Shown: piece by piece, positions 45,927 through 54,308 of the stretch
How positions within the stretch are numbered: position 1 is the stretch's first letter
How the letters are laid out: the number at the start of each line of letters is the position of its first letter
From: Lachnospiraceae bacterium
GTDB taxonomy: Bacteria > Bacillota > Clostridia > Lachnospirales > Lachnospiraceae
Reading direction: 5' to 3'
Assembly: GCA_017521605.1 (NCBI GenBank)
Contig: JAFXCD010000020.1
Coordinates: 1 to 64,000, forward strand
Length of the DNA: 64,000 bases
Made by a program: the position numbers and the translations under genes
The notes under the pieces: generated by a model
The model's database searches: none
Told to the model about the DNA's origin: nothing
The model's input: the letters and a program-made list of their open reading frames with translations, nothing else

Positions 45927-47414
45927 TTAGATAATAATACACACCATACCACCATTACTATCATTCACAACCTTCTGCATGGTATCCTGTAGCTTCACCT
46001 GACACTCCTCGCCGATAGATGCTGTCTTAGCAGCAATTCCGTCATTTACCAGCTGTTCCACGGTTTTTCCAAAAATATTGGTTTCCCAAATACCATTTTC
46101 TGCCTGTGCACTTTCTCCAATATATTTAATCAAATCCTCTGCCTGTTGCTGGGTACCTACAATAGGTGCAATCTCTGTTTCAATATTTGCCTTAATCATA
46201 TGCACGGAGGGGCTGATTGCTTTAATCTTCACACCGTATTTATTTCCATGGCGTATAACCTCAGGCTGATTCAGTTCGATTTCATCCCGATTGGGCTTCA
46301 CAATGCCATAACCACGGTATCTTACATCCTGCATGGCCTCCAACACCTTAGCATACTCATTTTTCATGGAGGCATATTCCTTCAATTTGCTTAGTAGCTG
46401 GTACTCATCCATTACCTTTTCACCTAGCATACCGGAAAGCATATCATAGTAATAAGCATCATCCATATCCATCCTAATTTTGACACAACCATCTGCCAGA
46501 TTCATCTGGTCCATTTTTACCTTATCCACAAATTCGCTATCCATCCGGAACGGATTTTCCATACAATCCCTTAAGGTACTATAGGTATTCATCTTTGCCT
46601 TCAGTTGTCCAAGCAATTCCTGTTTCATGGAATGATTATCAGCAAGCATTTCCACCCATTTCGGCATATAGAATTCCATAACCGATACAGGAAATTCATA
46701 CAACACATTCTGTAATATATGATGGATATCTTCCTTTTTCAGCTGGGCACAATTCACCGGAAGTACATTAACTTCATACTTTTTCTTTAATTCTTCTGCA
46801 AGCTTAATGGTTTCGTCCGAATAGGGTTTCTGACTATTTAATAATACCAGAAAAGGTTTATGTAATCTTTTTAGTGTTGCAATGGTTTTTTCCTCTGCAA
46901 CCACATAATTGCCTCGTGGAATCTCACCAAAGCTCCCGTCCGTAAATACCACCAGTCCGATGGTAGAATGATCATTCATTACCTTATCCGTACCAATCTC
47001 TGCCGCTTGCGTAAAAGGAATAGCCTCCTCAAACCAGGGAGTTTTCACCATCCGCTCCACATCCTCTTCCATATGTCCACTGGCACCTTCTACCATATAA
47101 CCTACACAATCAATCAGACGCAACTTTACATCAATACCATCTTCCACTTTAATTTCAGCTGCTTCCTTGGGAATAAACTTGGGTTCCGTAGTTGTGATGG
47201 TTTTCCCACCTGCACTTTGAGGAAGCTCATCCATAGCCCTCTGTCTGGCATGTGCATCCTCCATATAGGGAAGTACACAAACATCCATAAATCGCTTGAT
47301 AAACGTAGACTTGCCGGTTCTCACCGGACCCACTACGCCCATATAAATCTCCCCACCACATCTTTCCTGTATATCGTGATAGAGATCATATGTATTACTA
47401 TTATTATTCTCCAT
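45927..47414 (-). CDS. spoIVA: Stage IV sporulation protein A (coat morphogenesis ATPase)
   Basis: 495 residues from ATG 47414 (AGGAGG 7 nt upstream). SpoIVA is the ATPase that polymerises on the forespore surface and forms the basement layer of the spore coat. Walker A GPVRTGKST lies at residues about 29-37, and the C-terminal end GGMVCIII matches the SpoIVA tail used in polymer anchoring. In Bacillus it lies beside gpsA; here gpsA is about 11 kb away. The ribosome binding site is inside the terminator-like hairpin at 47415-47458, and a SigE-like -10 lies in the same hairpin. Confidence 0.96.
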   Translation of the reverse strand: MENNNSNTYDLYHDIQERCGGEIYMGVVGPVRTGKSTFIKRFMDVCVLPYMEDAHARQRAMDELPQSAGGKTITTTEPKFIPKEAAEIKVEDGIDVKLRLIDCVGYMVEGASGHMEEDVERMVKTPWFEEAIPFTQAAEIGTDKVMNDHSTIGLVVFTDGSFGEIPRGNYVVAEEKTIATLKRLHKPFLVLLNSQKPYSDETIKLAEELKKKYEVNVLPVNCAQLKKEDIHHILQNVLYEFPVSVMEFYMPKWVEMLADNHSMKQELLGQLKAKMNTYSTLRDCMENPFRMDSEFVDKVKMDQMNLADGCVKIRMDMDDAYYYDMLSGMLGEKVMDEYQLLSKLKEYASMKNEYAKVLEAMQDVRYRGYGIVKPNRDEIELNQPEVIRHGNKYGVKIKAISPSVHMIKANIETEIAPIVGTQQQAEDLIKYIGESAQAENGIWETNIFGKTVEQLVNDGIAAKTASIGEECQVKLQDTMQKVVNDSNGGMVCIII

Positions 47415-47458
47415 AAAAAGACCTCCTGCATTACCTATTCCAAGTATATGCAAGAGGT
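47415..47458 (-). promoter_or_regulatory. Hairpin joining the tyrS terminator, the spoIVA ribosome binding site and a SigE-like -10
   Basis: In RNA sense ACCUCUUGCAU (47448-47458) pairs with AUGCAGGAGGU (47421-47431) over 11 bp with one U-G pair; the 3' arm contains the spoIVA AGGAGG, then C and UUUUU run straight into AUG. CATATACT at 47443-47450 matches the SigE -10 (CATACAnT) in 7 of 8 positions and overlaps the 5' arm. A transcript starting there, near 47436, would lack the 5' arm and leave the ribosome binding site free. Confidence 0.6.
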
Positions 47459-47471
47459 TTTTTTATCATTC

Positions 47472-48695
47472 CTAGTTAAATACTACTTTTTTGAAGCTCT
47501 TCTTACCACGCTTAATTACCTTACCATCGCCGGCGAAATCATCCTTGGTGTAAACAGTCTTAATATCAGTCACCTTTTCACCATCCACTGTAACACCACC
47601 TTGTTCTACAGCACGTCTTGCCTCAGAACGGGAAGCACATAAACCTGCAGATGCTACCACACCGATAATATCGATAGTTCCGTCACGGAAATCTTCTTCC
47701 TTTAATTCGTAGGTAGGCATATTATCTGCATTACCTGCACTGAAGAGTGCTTTAGAAGCTTCCTTTGCCTTAGTTGCTTCTTCTTCACCATGAACCAGCT
47801 TAGTAAGTTCAAATGCTAAGATTTCCTTTGCTTCGTTTAACTGGCTACCTTCCCAAGCATCCATCTTTTCAATCTCTTCCAAAGGAAGGAAGGTCAGCAT
47901 ACGGATACACTTAAGCACATCCGCATCTGCTACATTTCTCCAGTACTGGAAGAACTCAAAAGGAGTAGTCTTGTTAGGATCAAGCCATACGGCACCCTTC
48001 TGGGTCTTACCCATCTTCTTACCTTCAGAGTTGAGAAGCAAGGTAATGGTCATGGCGTAAGCATCCTTGCCTAATTTACGGCGAATCAGTTCTGTACCAC
48101 CTAACATATTGGACCACTGGTCATCACCACCAAACTGCATATTACAACCGTAATCCTGGAACAGCTTGTAGAAGTCGTAAGACTGCATGATCATGTAGTT
48201 AAACTCAAGGAAGCTTAAGCCTTTCTCCATACGCTGCTTGTAGCATTCTGCAGTAAGCATACGGTTTACTGAGAAATGTGCACCAACTTCACGAAGTACT
48301 TCTACGTAGTTTAAATCTAACAACCAGTCAGCATTGTTTACCAAAAGTGCTTTACCTTCAGAGAAATCAATAAATTTACTCATCTGCTCTTTAAAGCATG
48401 CTACATTGTGGTCTATCGTTTCTCTGGTCATCATGGAACGCATATCAGTACGACCGGAAGGGTCACCAATCATTGCAGTACCACCACCAATTAAAGCGAT
48501 GGGCTTATTGCCTGCCATCTGCAGTCTCTTCATCAGGCAAAGTGCCATGAAATGTCCTACATGCAAACTGTCTGCGGTAGGGTCAAAGCCAATATAGAAG
48601 GTTGCCTTACCATTGTTAATCATTTCTTTGATTTCTTCTTCGTCAGTCAACTGTGCAAGAAGTCCTCTTGCTTTTAACTCATCAAAAATTGTCAT
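47472..48695 (-). CDS. tyrS: Tyrosyl-tRNA synthetase
   Basis: 407 residues, TyrS of the common bacterial type. HIGH-type motif HVGH in [17 protein letters not shown]-type [11 protein letters not shown], tyrosine-binding [11 protein letters not shown] and [11 protein letters not shown], and a C-terminal S4 RNA-binding domain (about residues 335-395). AAAGGAG precedes the ATG. Expression is controlled by the T-box leader at 48885-49155. Confidence 0.96.
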   Translation of the reverse strand: MTIFDELKARGLLAQLTDEEEIKEMINNGKATFYIGFDPTADSLHVGHFMALCLMKRLQMAGNKPIALIGGGTAMIGDPSGRTDMRSMMTRETIDHNVACFKEQMSKFIDFSEGKALLVNNADWLLDLNYVEVLREVGAHFSVNRMLTAECYKQRMEKGLSFLEFNYMIMQSYDFYKLFQDYGCNMQFGGDDQWSNMLGGTELIRRKLGKDAYAMTITLLLNSEGKKMGKTQKGAVWLDPNKTTPFEFFQYWRNVADADVLKCIRMLTFLPLEEIEKMDAWEGSQLNEAKEILAFELTKLVHGEEEATKAKEASKALFSAGNADNMPTYELKEEDFRDGTIDIIGVVASAGLCASRSEARRAVEQGGVTVDGEKVTDIKTVYTKDDFAGDGKVIKRGKKSFKKVVFN

Positions 48696-48719
48696 GTCTT
48701 TTTCTCCTTTTTACGTAAA

Positions 48720-48884
48720 ATACTCGTAGCATGGCTACTCGTTGATGCGACATTCGCCAAATGCTTCTGCTAACGCAGACGCATTACCCATGAATCAAAT
48801 TATTATGCTTGTGTGCAAGCACCCGCATAAAATTTGTTCATGGTTTACGCGCATGCAAGCACGCGCTTGGCTCATTGTTAACGC
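48720..48884. repeat. Palindromic, hairpin-rich insert between the T-box terminator and tyrS
   Basis: This G/C-richer stretch between the T-box terminator and the tyrS start folds densely. The main palindrome at 48786-48845 pairs ACCCATGAATCAAATTATTA with a near-copy of its complement ending TTCATGGTT, around an inner TGCTTG/CAAGCA stem. Further small stems: GTAGC/GCTAC near 48728 and TCTGC/GCAGA near 48770. It contains no gene. Confidence 0.6.
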
Positions 48885-49155
48885 AAAAAAAGCTCGCCCC
48901 TTTCAAAAGGACGAGCTATAACTCGTGTTACCACCTCTAGTTCCCATGTTGCTCACGCTTCATGGCTTAGTAAGTATCAAACAATACTCCGGCAAATATC
49001 GGTGCCTACCGGCAATTTCTACTTGGCGTCTGCCACACCGTTCAAAATCACTGCTCCGAGATGTACTTCCCACTATCTGTTTCTGCGCCTCTCACCAGCC
49101 GGCAACTCTCTGTGGAAACCTTGATAAAGGTACTCTTCTCTTCAACGCGTCTTAA
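48885..49155 (-). promoter_or_regulatory. Tyrosine T-box riboswitch
   Basis: The leader (minus strand) has the T-box core GAGGTGGTAACACGAG at 48922-48938, followed by a terminator with arms AGCTCG/CGAGCT (48891-48917) and seven T. In stem I the specifier codon TAC (Tyr) is at 49063-49065 within GAAGTACATC, and the AGAGAG-type distal loop is visible near 49110. Uncharged tRNA-Tyr would pair with the specifier and T-box and allow tyrS transcription. Confidence 0.93.
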
Positions 49156-49177
49156 TATTTTGTTGCAACTTATCTGC

Positions 49178-49206
49178 ATTATACATATTGATTATTTATT
49201 TGTCAA
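49178..49206 (-). promoter_or_regulatory. Consensus sigma-A promoter for T-box-tyrS
   Basis: TTGACA (49201-49206) and TATAAT (49178-49183), spacer 17 bp, a perfect match on the minus strand. Between this promoter and the gene ending at 49389 lies about 180 nt without a clear gene; one short frame there reads KLEEAAKSANMSEEMFYKKM and may be a remnant. Confidence 0.9.
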
Positions 49207-49388
49207 CTATAAATTTCCTGCATTTTCTTATAAAACATCTCTTCTGACATATTAGCGCTCTTGGCCGCCTCCTCCAACTTCAACACTCCATCAATTACCG
49301 GACTACACAGGATAACCAATATACTTTATGCTTTTCCCTATCAACACATCCATCTTCCCGCAGACTAGTCTCATAATTCTTTATTGAT

Positions 49389-50645
49389 TTATTTATATTT
49401 ATTATCCCACTCTATATCCATTAATAAAGCTGATAAAATATCATTACTTCTATTCACTTCTATGGGATTATGTATCTCTTTTGTTGTTACAAAATATTCT
49501 TTTATAGAATTTGTATCCAATGCACACATCAAATAACCACAATCCTCTCCATACCCAAAAATAAAATACCCTAATTCTTCCACTCCGGTTTCCTTGGTCA
49601 TTCTCATAGCATCCTCTATAGAATATATCTCCAAATATGGAACAACAATCTTTCGATATTCACTATATAGTTCATGTAATTTCTTAGGAACTGTTCTTAA
49701 CATGTTATTATCATATGTACTTATTTCAACCTGTACCTCATCTCCATAGCATTTTACAGATTTTTCCACATAACTTTCTACAGTAACACCAATATCAAAA
49801 TCAGTCATTTCATTACTTAATGTAATTCTTCCATTATCTAAATTATAGATTTTCTTATCAGCACCTAAGACGCTTTTTCCTTCTCGAATAAAAAGCGAAG
49901 AAAAACCACTTCTTACTGCCTCAAATTCAAACCTGTCAATAACCACCCCATCACTTGCTCTAAAACTAATAATGGCTTCCGGGGCAATACCATAAATAGT
50001 ATCCTTCACCTCATCATAACTTAGTTTTAAAAAGTGCAATATTCCTGATGGAAAATTCTCCCATAACAAAGAACCCTTATAATCGTATGCATATAATCCA
50101 CTACCAACCAAAGAAATAACTACATTTGTTTTGGTAGCTATTGATATAAGACAAGCTTTATGTATCTGAATGTTAATATCTCCCAGTTTCACTGTTTTTC
50201 CATTCAATATGATATCTTCCCCATAAACATTCTCAAATATCTTATTTCCACATATAAATTTTATTGTTTCACCTGTTTCAACCGAAATATAGTAAATACT
50301 CCCATAATCTGTACATACTATAATAGATGAATTATCTTTTGAAAATGCAAGTCTCTGTATCTTTGTATAATCTTTATTGGTCCATACCTTCTTACCCGTT
50401 GAAATATCATATAGTATCATACCCTTTCGCTTGTTAAAGGTACATCCAACCAAATATTTTCCGTCACCGGAAATTGCACAACGAGTGCCACCAATACCAT
50501 AAGGAACCTTTTTAATAGTATTTATTATCGAAAAGCCTTCTGTATTATACACAGTAATATCTGTTATATCCTTGTCTGTATCTATATTATTCAATGCAGC
50601 TAAGTACTTACTGTTGTTTGATGGAAATACTTCTCTATATACCAT
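49389..50645 (-). CDS. Beta-propeller protein with C-terminal immunity-like segment
   Basis: 418 residues from ATG 50645 (GAGGG 8 nt upstream). WD40/YVTN-like blades are visible in the first 330 residues (KYLAALNNIDTDKDITDITVYN, GKYLVGCTFNKRKGMILYDISTGKKVW, SIIVCTDYGSIYYISVETGETIKF, GLYAYDYKGSLLWENF). The last about 100 residues (ELGYFIFGYGEDCGYLMCALDTNSIKEYFV) resemble small immunity domains such as SUKH. The architecture is similar in idea to the propeller fusion at 42801-44270. No signal peptide; function unknown. Confidence 0.55.
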   Translation of the reverse strand: MVYREVFPSNNSKYLAALNNIDTDKDITDITVYNTEGFSIINTIKKVPYGIGGTRCAISGDGKYLVGCTFNKRKGMILYDISTGKKVWTNKDYTKIQRLAFSKDNSSIIVCTDYGSIYYISVETGETIKFICGNKIFENVYGEDIILNGKTVKLGDINIQIHKACLISIATKTNVVISLVGSGLYAYDYKGSLLWENFPSGILHFLKLSYDEVKDTIYGIAPEAIISFRASDGVVIDRFEFEAVRSGFSSLFIREGKSVLGADKKIYNLDNGRITLSNEMTDFDIGVTVESYVEKSVKCYGDEVQVEISTYDNNMLRTVPKKLHELYSEYRKIVVPYLEIYSIEDAMRMTKETGVEELGYFIFGYGEDCGYLMCALDTNSIKEYFVTTKEIHNPIEVNRSNDILSALLMDIEWDNKYK

Positions 50646-50702
50646 ATAACAATCCCTCACTTTATTATATTTTGTAAATACTAATACTCGTTAATAGTGC
50701 AA

Positions 50703-51905
50703 TTACTTATTCACCATTAACTTCACCATAGCCTGATTTAGTCCATCTACAGTCAGCTTATACATTGGGAACAATTCCTTAATGGCCGTTTCTGCCTCTC
50801 TCCAAGGTGCTCGTCCGGGAGCCATTTTAGGATTTAACCAAACCACTTTTTTATACTTGCGCTTGACCAACTGAAGCCAATCCCAGCCGGACAGGCCACC
50901 GTTAGGTCCACGATAATTGCCGGTGGTGGAATACAGCTCTTCCGGCGCCATGGCAGCATCTCCTACGATGATGACCTTGTAGTCGCTGTCGATATTACGG
51001 AACACCCACTCCGTATCCACCCAGTCACCGTTTTCGCACTCCGGTGTTTTGTACAGCTTACTGTAGATACAGTTGTGGAAATAATAAGTCTTTACATCCT
51101 TATAATGGTTGGATTTATGCACGGCCTGGAACAAATCATTCAGGAGATTACTAAAGGGAATCATGGTGCCACCGGAATCCATGAGAAGTAACAGCTTCAC
51201 AGCATTCTTACGTGGCTTCTTCATCACAATCTGCAGACATCCCCCATTGTTACAGGTTTTGTCCACGGTACCGTCGATATCCAACTCACTTTCCGGGATA
51301 TCTAATCTGGAAGAAAACTGACGTAGCTTACGAAAAGCCATCTGGAACTGACGGTTATCCAACACTCTGTCGTCTCTGAAATCCCTATATTTACGTGCCC
51401 CTACCACCGCAAAGGCAGACTGGTAGCCGGTCTTTCCGCCTACACGGACACCGCCCACATTACCGCCCATATTACCAAAAGAAGTCTTACCCATGGTACC
51501 AATCCAGAAACTACCACCATTGTGTTCACTATCCTGGTCCTTCAGACGCTGGCGGAATTTCTCCTCTACGTCCTCTTTGTCCACCATGATTTCTTCCACC
51601 TGGTTTAAGTGGGAACGAGCTTCCTCATGGGCCATTTCCATCATCTCAGACTTATCCAGCCATCGAAGCATTTCTGCTCCTACTTCCGTCTCTCTCTGGG
51701 CTGCCTTAAAGGTTTCTTCAAAAGCCATATCAAATTTATCAAAATCGGTTTCGCTCTTCACCAAAATCATACGTGCCACATAGTAAAACTGTGTCAACGA
51801 ACTACCACACAGGTCCTTATCTAAAGCCTCCTGCAGGGTCAGCCATTCTCCCAAGGTTACTCTAAGCCCCTTAGCTCGAAGAGCATGAAAAAACTTAATG
51901 AACAT
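50703..51905 (-). CDS. VWA-domain (CoxE-like) protein
   Basis: 400 residues from ATG 51905 (AAGGGG upstream); the open frame extends 9 codons more. Its C-terminal half from about residue 235 is a CoxE-type von Willebrand A domain. The metal site, usually DxSxS or DxGxS, reads DSGGT (about residues 243-247), so metal binding is possible but changed. The middle (residues 125-165) is glycine-rich. MoxR/VWA pairs act together as chaperones that assemble or activate a client complex. The partner ATPase is just upstream, and two hairpins lie between the genes. Confidence 0.8.
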   Translation of the reverse strand: MFIKFFHALRAKGLRVTLGEWLTLQEALDKDLCGSSLTQFYYVARMILVKSETDFDKFDMAFEETFKAAQRETEVGAEMLRWLDKSEMMEMAHEEARSHLNQVEEIMVDKEDVEEKFRQRLKDQDSEHNGGSFWIGTMGKTSFGNMGGNVGGVRVGGKTGYQSAFAVVGARKYRDFRDDRVLDNRQFQMAFRKLRQFSSRLDIPESELDIDGTVDKTCNNGGCLQIVMKKPRKNAVKLLLLMDSGGTMIPFSNLLNDLFQAVHKSNHYKDVKTYYFHNCIYSKLYKTPECENGDWVDTEWVFRNIDSDYKVIIVGDAAMAPEELYSTTGNYRGPNGGLSGWDWLQLVKRKYKKVVWLNPKMAPGRAPWREAETAIKELFPMYKLTVDGLNQAMVKLMVNK

Positions 51906-51919
51906 ATACACCCCTTGCA

Positions 51920-51980
51920 TAACGCAAGTCATACTTGCGTTACTGCCTTAATAGAAAGTGAAAAATTTTTGATTTTTCAC
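51920..51980. repeat. Two adjacent hairpins between the MoxR and VWA genes
   Basis: TAACGCAAGT/ACTTGCGTTA (51920-51942, loop of 3) and GTGAAAAAT/ATTTTTCAC (51958-51980, loop of 5). Both are perfect and stand just before the VWA ribosome binding site, so they could tune its expression relative to the ATPase gene. Confidence 0.65.
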
Positions 51981-51982
51981 AA

Positions 51983-52798
51983 TTATAATTGTCCCTTCGA
52001 ATTTCTTACGATTTCCAAATCTTCATCCTTCTTAACTACCACTCCGATAAAAGGCAGTGCAGACTTAATCGTATTAGTCGGAATACCACCTATCTGCAGA
52101 GCATTGACCCAGTCAATCAATTCAGATGTGCTGGGTTTCTTACGAATATCTCGAATGGCACGGATATTGTAAAACACTTCCATGGCATTCTTTAAAAGAT
52201 GCTCTTCCACATCCGGGAAATGTACCTTTACGATTTCTTCCATTAGTTCCTCATTGGGGAAATCAATATAGTGGAAAATACATCTTCGAAGGAATGCATC
52301 GGGTAACTCCTTTTCTGCGTTAGAGGTAATAATCACAATAGGTCTGTGCTTCGCTCTTATAGTTTCCTTGGTTTCGTTAATATAAAATTCCATCTGGTCC
52401 AGCTCCCACAAAAGGTCATTGGGGAATTCTAAATCCGCCTTGTCAATTTCATCAATCAAAAGTACTACCTGCTCCTCGCTGGCAAAGGCCTCTCCCAGCT
52501 TACCCAGCTTAATATAGCGTGCAATATCGTCCACGCCTTCTTCCCCAAATTGACCATCATAGAGTCTCTGAATGGTATCATATACATACAAGCCTTCCTG
52601 CGCCTTGGTGGTAGACTTAATATTCCAGATTAACAATCTTTTGCCCAAAGCTTTTGCTACCGCTTCTGCCAGCATGGTTTTACCGGTACCCGGCTCTCCC
52701 TTAATCAAAAGAGGCTTTTTAAGTGCAATGGCTATATTCACACTGGCCATCAATTCCTCACTTGCTACATATTCTTTCGTTCCCTTAAAGTCGCTCAT
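51983..52798 (-). CDS. MoxR-family AAA+ ATPase
   Basis: 271 residues. Walker A GEPGTGKT (residues 34-41), Walker B LLIDEIDKAD (about 114-123), sensor 1 ITSNAEKELPD and the arginine-finger segment AFLRRC mark a MoxR-type AAA+ protein. It likely works with the VWA protein downstream in assembling or remodelling an unknown target. Its start overlaps the stop of the membrane-protein gene upstream by 4 nt (ATGA-type), so the three form one operon. Confidence 0.88.
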   Translation of the reverse strand: MSDFKGTKEYVASEELMASVNIAIALKKPLLIKGEPGTGKTMLAEAVAKALGKRLLIWNIKSTTKAQEGLYVYDTIQRLYDGQFGEEGVDDIARYIKLGKLGEAFASEEQVVLLIDEIDKADLEFPNDLLWELDQMEFYINETKETIRAKHRPIVIITSNAEKELPDAFLRRCIFHYIDFPNEELMEEIVKVHFPDVEEHLLKNAMEVFYNIRAIRDIRKKPSTSELIDWVNALQIGGIPTNTIKSALPFIGVVVKKDEDLEIVRNSKGQL

Positions 52799-53244
52799 AT
52801 TTCCTCACCTTCCGTTGATTTAACTGCATCAACTTTTATATCATTTTTTATCGAACATATTAATAATATAATCAAAAGAAAAATTCCATTTACAATTAAT
52901 ATTTTACCATGCCATATTAGCTGGAATCCCCACCAACTATATTCACTGCCATGATGCAAAAGATTAATGATAAGCCATTCCGTTGATAAATAACAAATTA
53001 GTGCATCTAAAATACTGACCGGTATAAATATCCATATTCTCTCACGCAAAAATTTTATCTTTTCAATTCCAAGGATACCTATAATCGGCAGTGCGAAGCC
53101 TGCTAAAAATACACCAAGTAATTCAAATAATAGAAGCGTTGCCCCCGTTACTGCAACCCCTAGTACAGCTGTTCCGTATGATAATAAGGTCATTAAAACT
53201 ATATATTTCAGTACTTTCATCACATTATTACCATTACTTTTCAT
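52795..53244 (-). CDS. Small integral membrane protein in the MoxR/VWA operon
   Basis: 149 residues with four hydrophobic segments (about 12-30, 32-55, 70-90, 110-132) and a short acidic C-terminus (KSTEGEEI). GGGAGAG stands 10 nt before the ATG. Not recognised. Its coupling to the MoxR gene makes it a candidate partner or client, which is only an inference from position. It is divergent from metF. Confidence 0.6.
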   Translation of the reverse strand: MKSNGNNVMKVLKYIVLMTLLSYGTAVLGVAVTGATLLLFELLGVFLAGFALPIIGILGIEKIKFLRERIWIFIPVSILDALICYLSTEWLIINLLHHGSEYSWWGFQLIWHGKILIVNGIFLLIILLICSIKNDIKVDAVKSTEGEEI

Positions 53245-53271
53245 GTTCTTTAATCTCTCCCAATAATTCCC

Positions 53272-53300
53272 TTGAAATTTACCTCTTTACATGTTACGAT
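53272..53300 (+). promoter_or_regulatory. Probable sigma-A promoter for metF
   Basis: TTGAAA (53272-53277) and TACGAT (53295-53300), spacer 17 bp. Confidence 0.5.
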
Positions 53301-53352
53301 ATTTCCTAGCGAAAAGCAAGTTTTTCAAGTAATTTACATAGGGGGATTTTCT

Positions 53353-54207
53353 ATGATTCAATCATATTTCAAAAAAGAACCTACCCTTTCTTTTGAGGTA
53401 TTCCCTCCCAAGAAGGATGGTGAGTTAGAACAAGCATTCAGTATCTTAGATGAATTAGCTACCTTAAAGCCTGATTTTATCAGTGTTACCTATGGAGCCG
53501 GCGGAAGCAAGTCTAAAAAAACCGTGGAATTGGCTTCCTACATACAGAACACTTTAAAGATTCAGGCTTTAGCACATCTTACCTGTGTAGGCAATACTGC
53601 AGCTCAGGTAGAATCCGTAATCAACGAGTTAAAAGAACATAATGTAGACCATGTACTGGCACTTCGCGGTGACCGTCCCAAGGATATGACCGACGAACAG
53701 TTTAATAGTCGTGAATTTTTACATGCCAGTGATATGATTCATTACTTAAAAGATCGTACCGATTTCCATATTGCCGGTGCCTGCTATCCTGAAAAGCATT
53801 TTGAATCCTTCAGCATGGAATCTGATTTAAATCACTTAAAATTAAAGCAAGATGCAGGAGCAGAATTTTTCATAACCCAGCTATTCTTTGATAATGATTA
53901 TTTCTATAATTTCAGGGAAAAAGCTGCAAAAAAGGGCATTAACATTCCTATTTGTACCGGTATCATGCCTATTACCACCGCCAAGCAGATTGGAACCACA
54001 GTTTCTCTGTCCGGCTCCAGTGTGCCCAAGGCAATGGCTGATATGATTGCCAAGTATTCCGAATCCCCCGAGGATTTGTATAAGGCCGGAATTGATTATG
54101 CAATCCGTCAGATTCTGGACTTAAAGGAAAACAATGTGGACGGTATTCATATTTACACTATGAATAAACCGGCTATTGCTGCTGAGATTGTAGCTGCTAT
54201 CAGGTAG
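53353..54207 (+). CDS. metF: 5,10-methylenetetrahydrofolate reductase
   Basis: 284 residues from ATG 53353, with GGGGG 7 nt upstream; the longer frame from 53272 lies in the promoter region. It reduces methylenetetrahydrofolate to methyltetrahydrofolate for methionine synthesis. Marks: LSFEVFPPKKDGE, FISVTYGAGGS, HLTCVGNT, LALRGDRP and the FAD/folate-site segment FFITQLFFDNDYFYNF. Single gene, ended by a terminator; no methionine synthase or S-box is adjacent. Confidence 0.93.
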   Translation: MIQSYFKKEPTLSFEVFPPKKDGELEQAFSILDELATLKPDFISVTYGAGGSKSKKTVELASYIQNTLKIQALAHLTCVGNTAAQVESVINELKEHNVDHVLALRGDRPKDMTDEQFNSREFLHASDMIHYLKDRTDFHIAGACYPEKHFESFSMESDLNHLKLKQDAGAEFFITQLFFDNDYFYNFREKAAKKGINIPICTGIMPITTAKQIGTTVSLSGSSVPKAMADMIAKYSESPEDLYKAGIDYAIRQILDLKENNVDGIHIYTMNKPAIAAEIVAAIR

Positions 54208-54237
54208 TTCGGGCTTTTCAGAATTGATTGCAATACT

Positions 54238-54279
54238 AAAGGGCGAATAACTTATGGTCACATAGTTATTCACCCTTTT
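54238..54279. terminator. Terminator between metF and the solute-binding protein gene
   Basis: Arms AAAGGG-GAATAACT and AGTTATTC-CCCTTT with one mismatch in the stem; A- and T-runs on both sides suit both convergent genes. Confidence 0.75.
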
Positions 54280-54308
54280 CAGTTACTTAGTATAATACTC
54301 TTTCCACT

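Noticed and set aside
49230-49340. Short frame with KLEEAAKSANMSEEMFYKKM as a recombinase or other gene remnant
   Set aside because: About 40 codons, no start site and no firm family match; too little to annotate.
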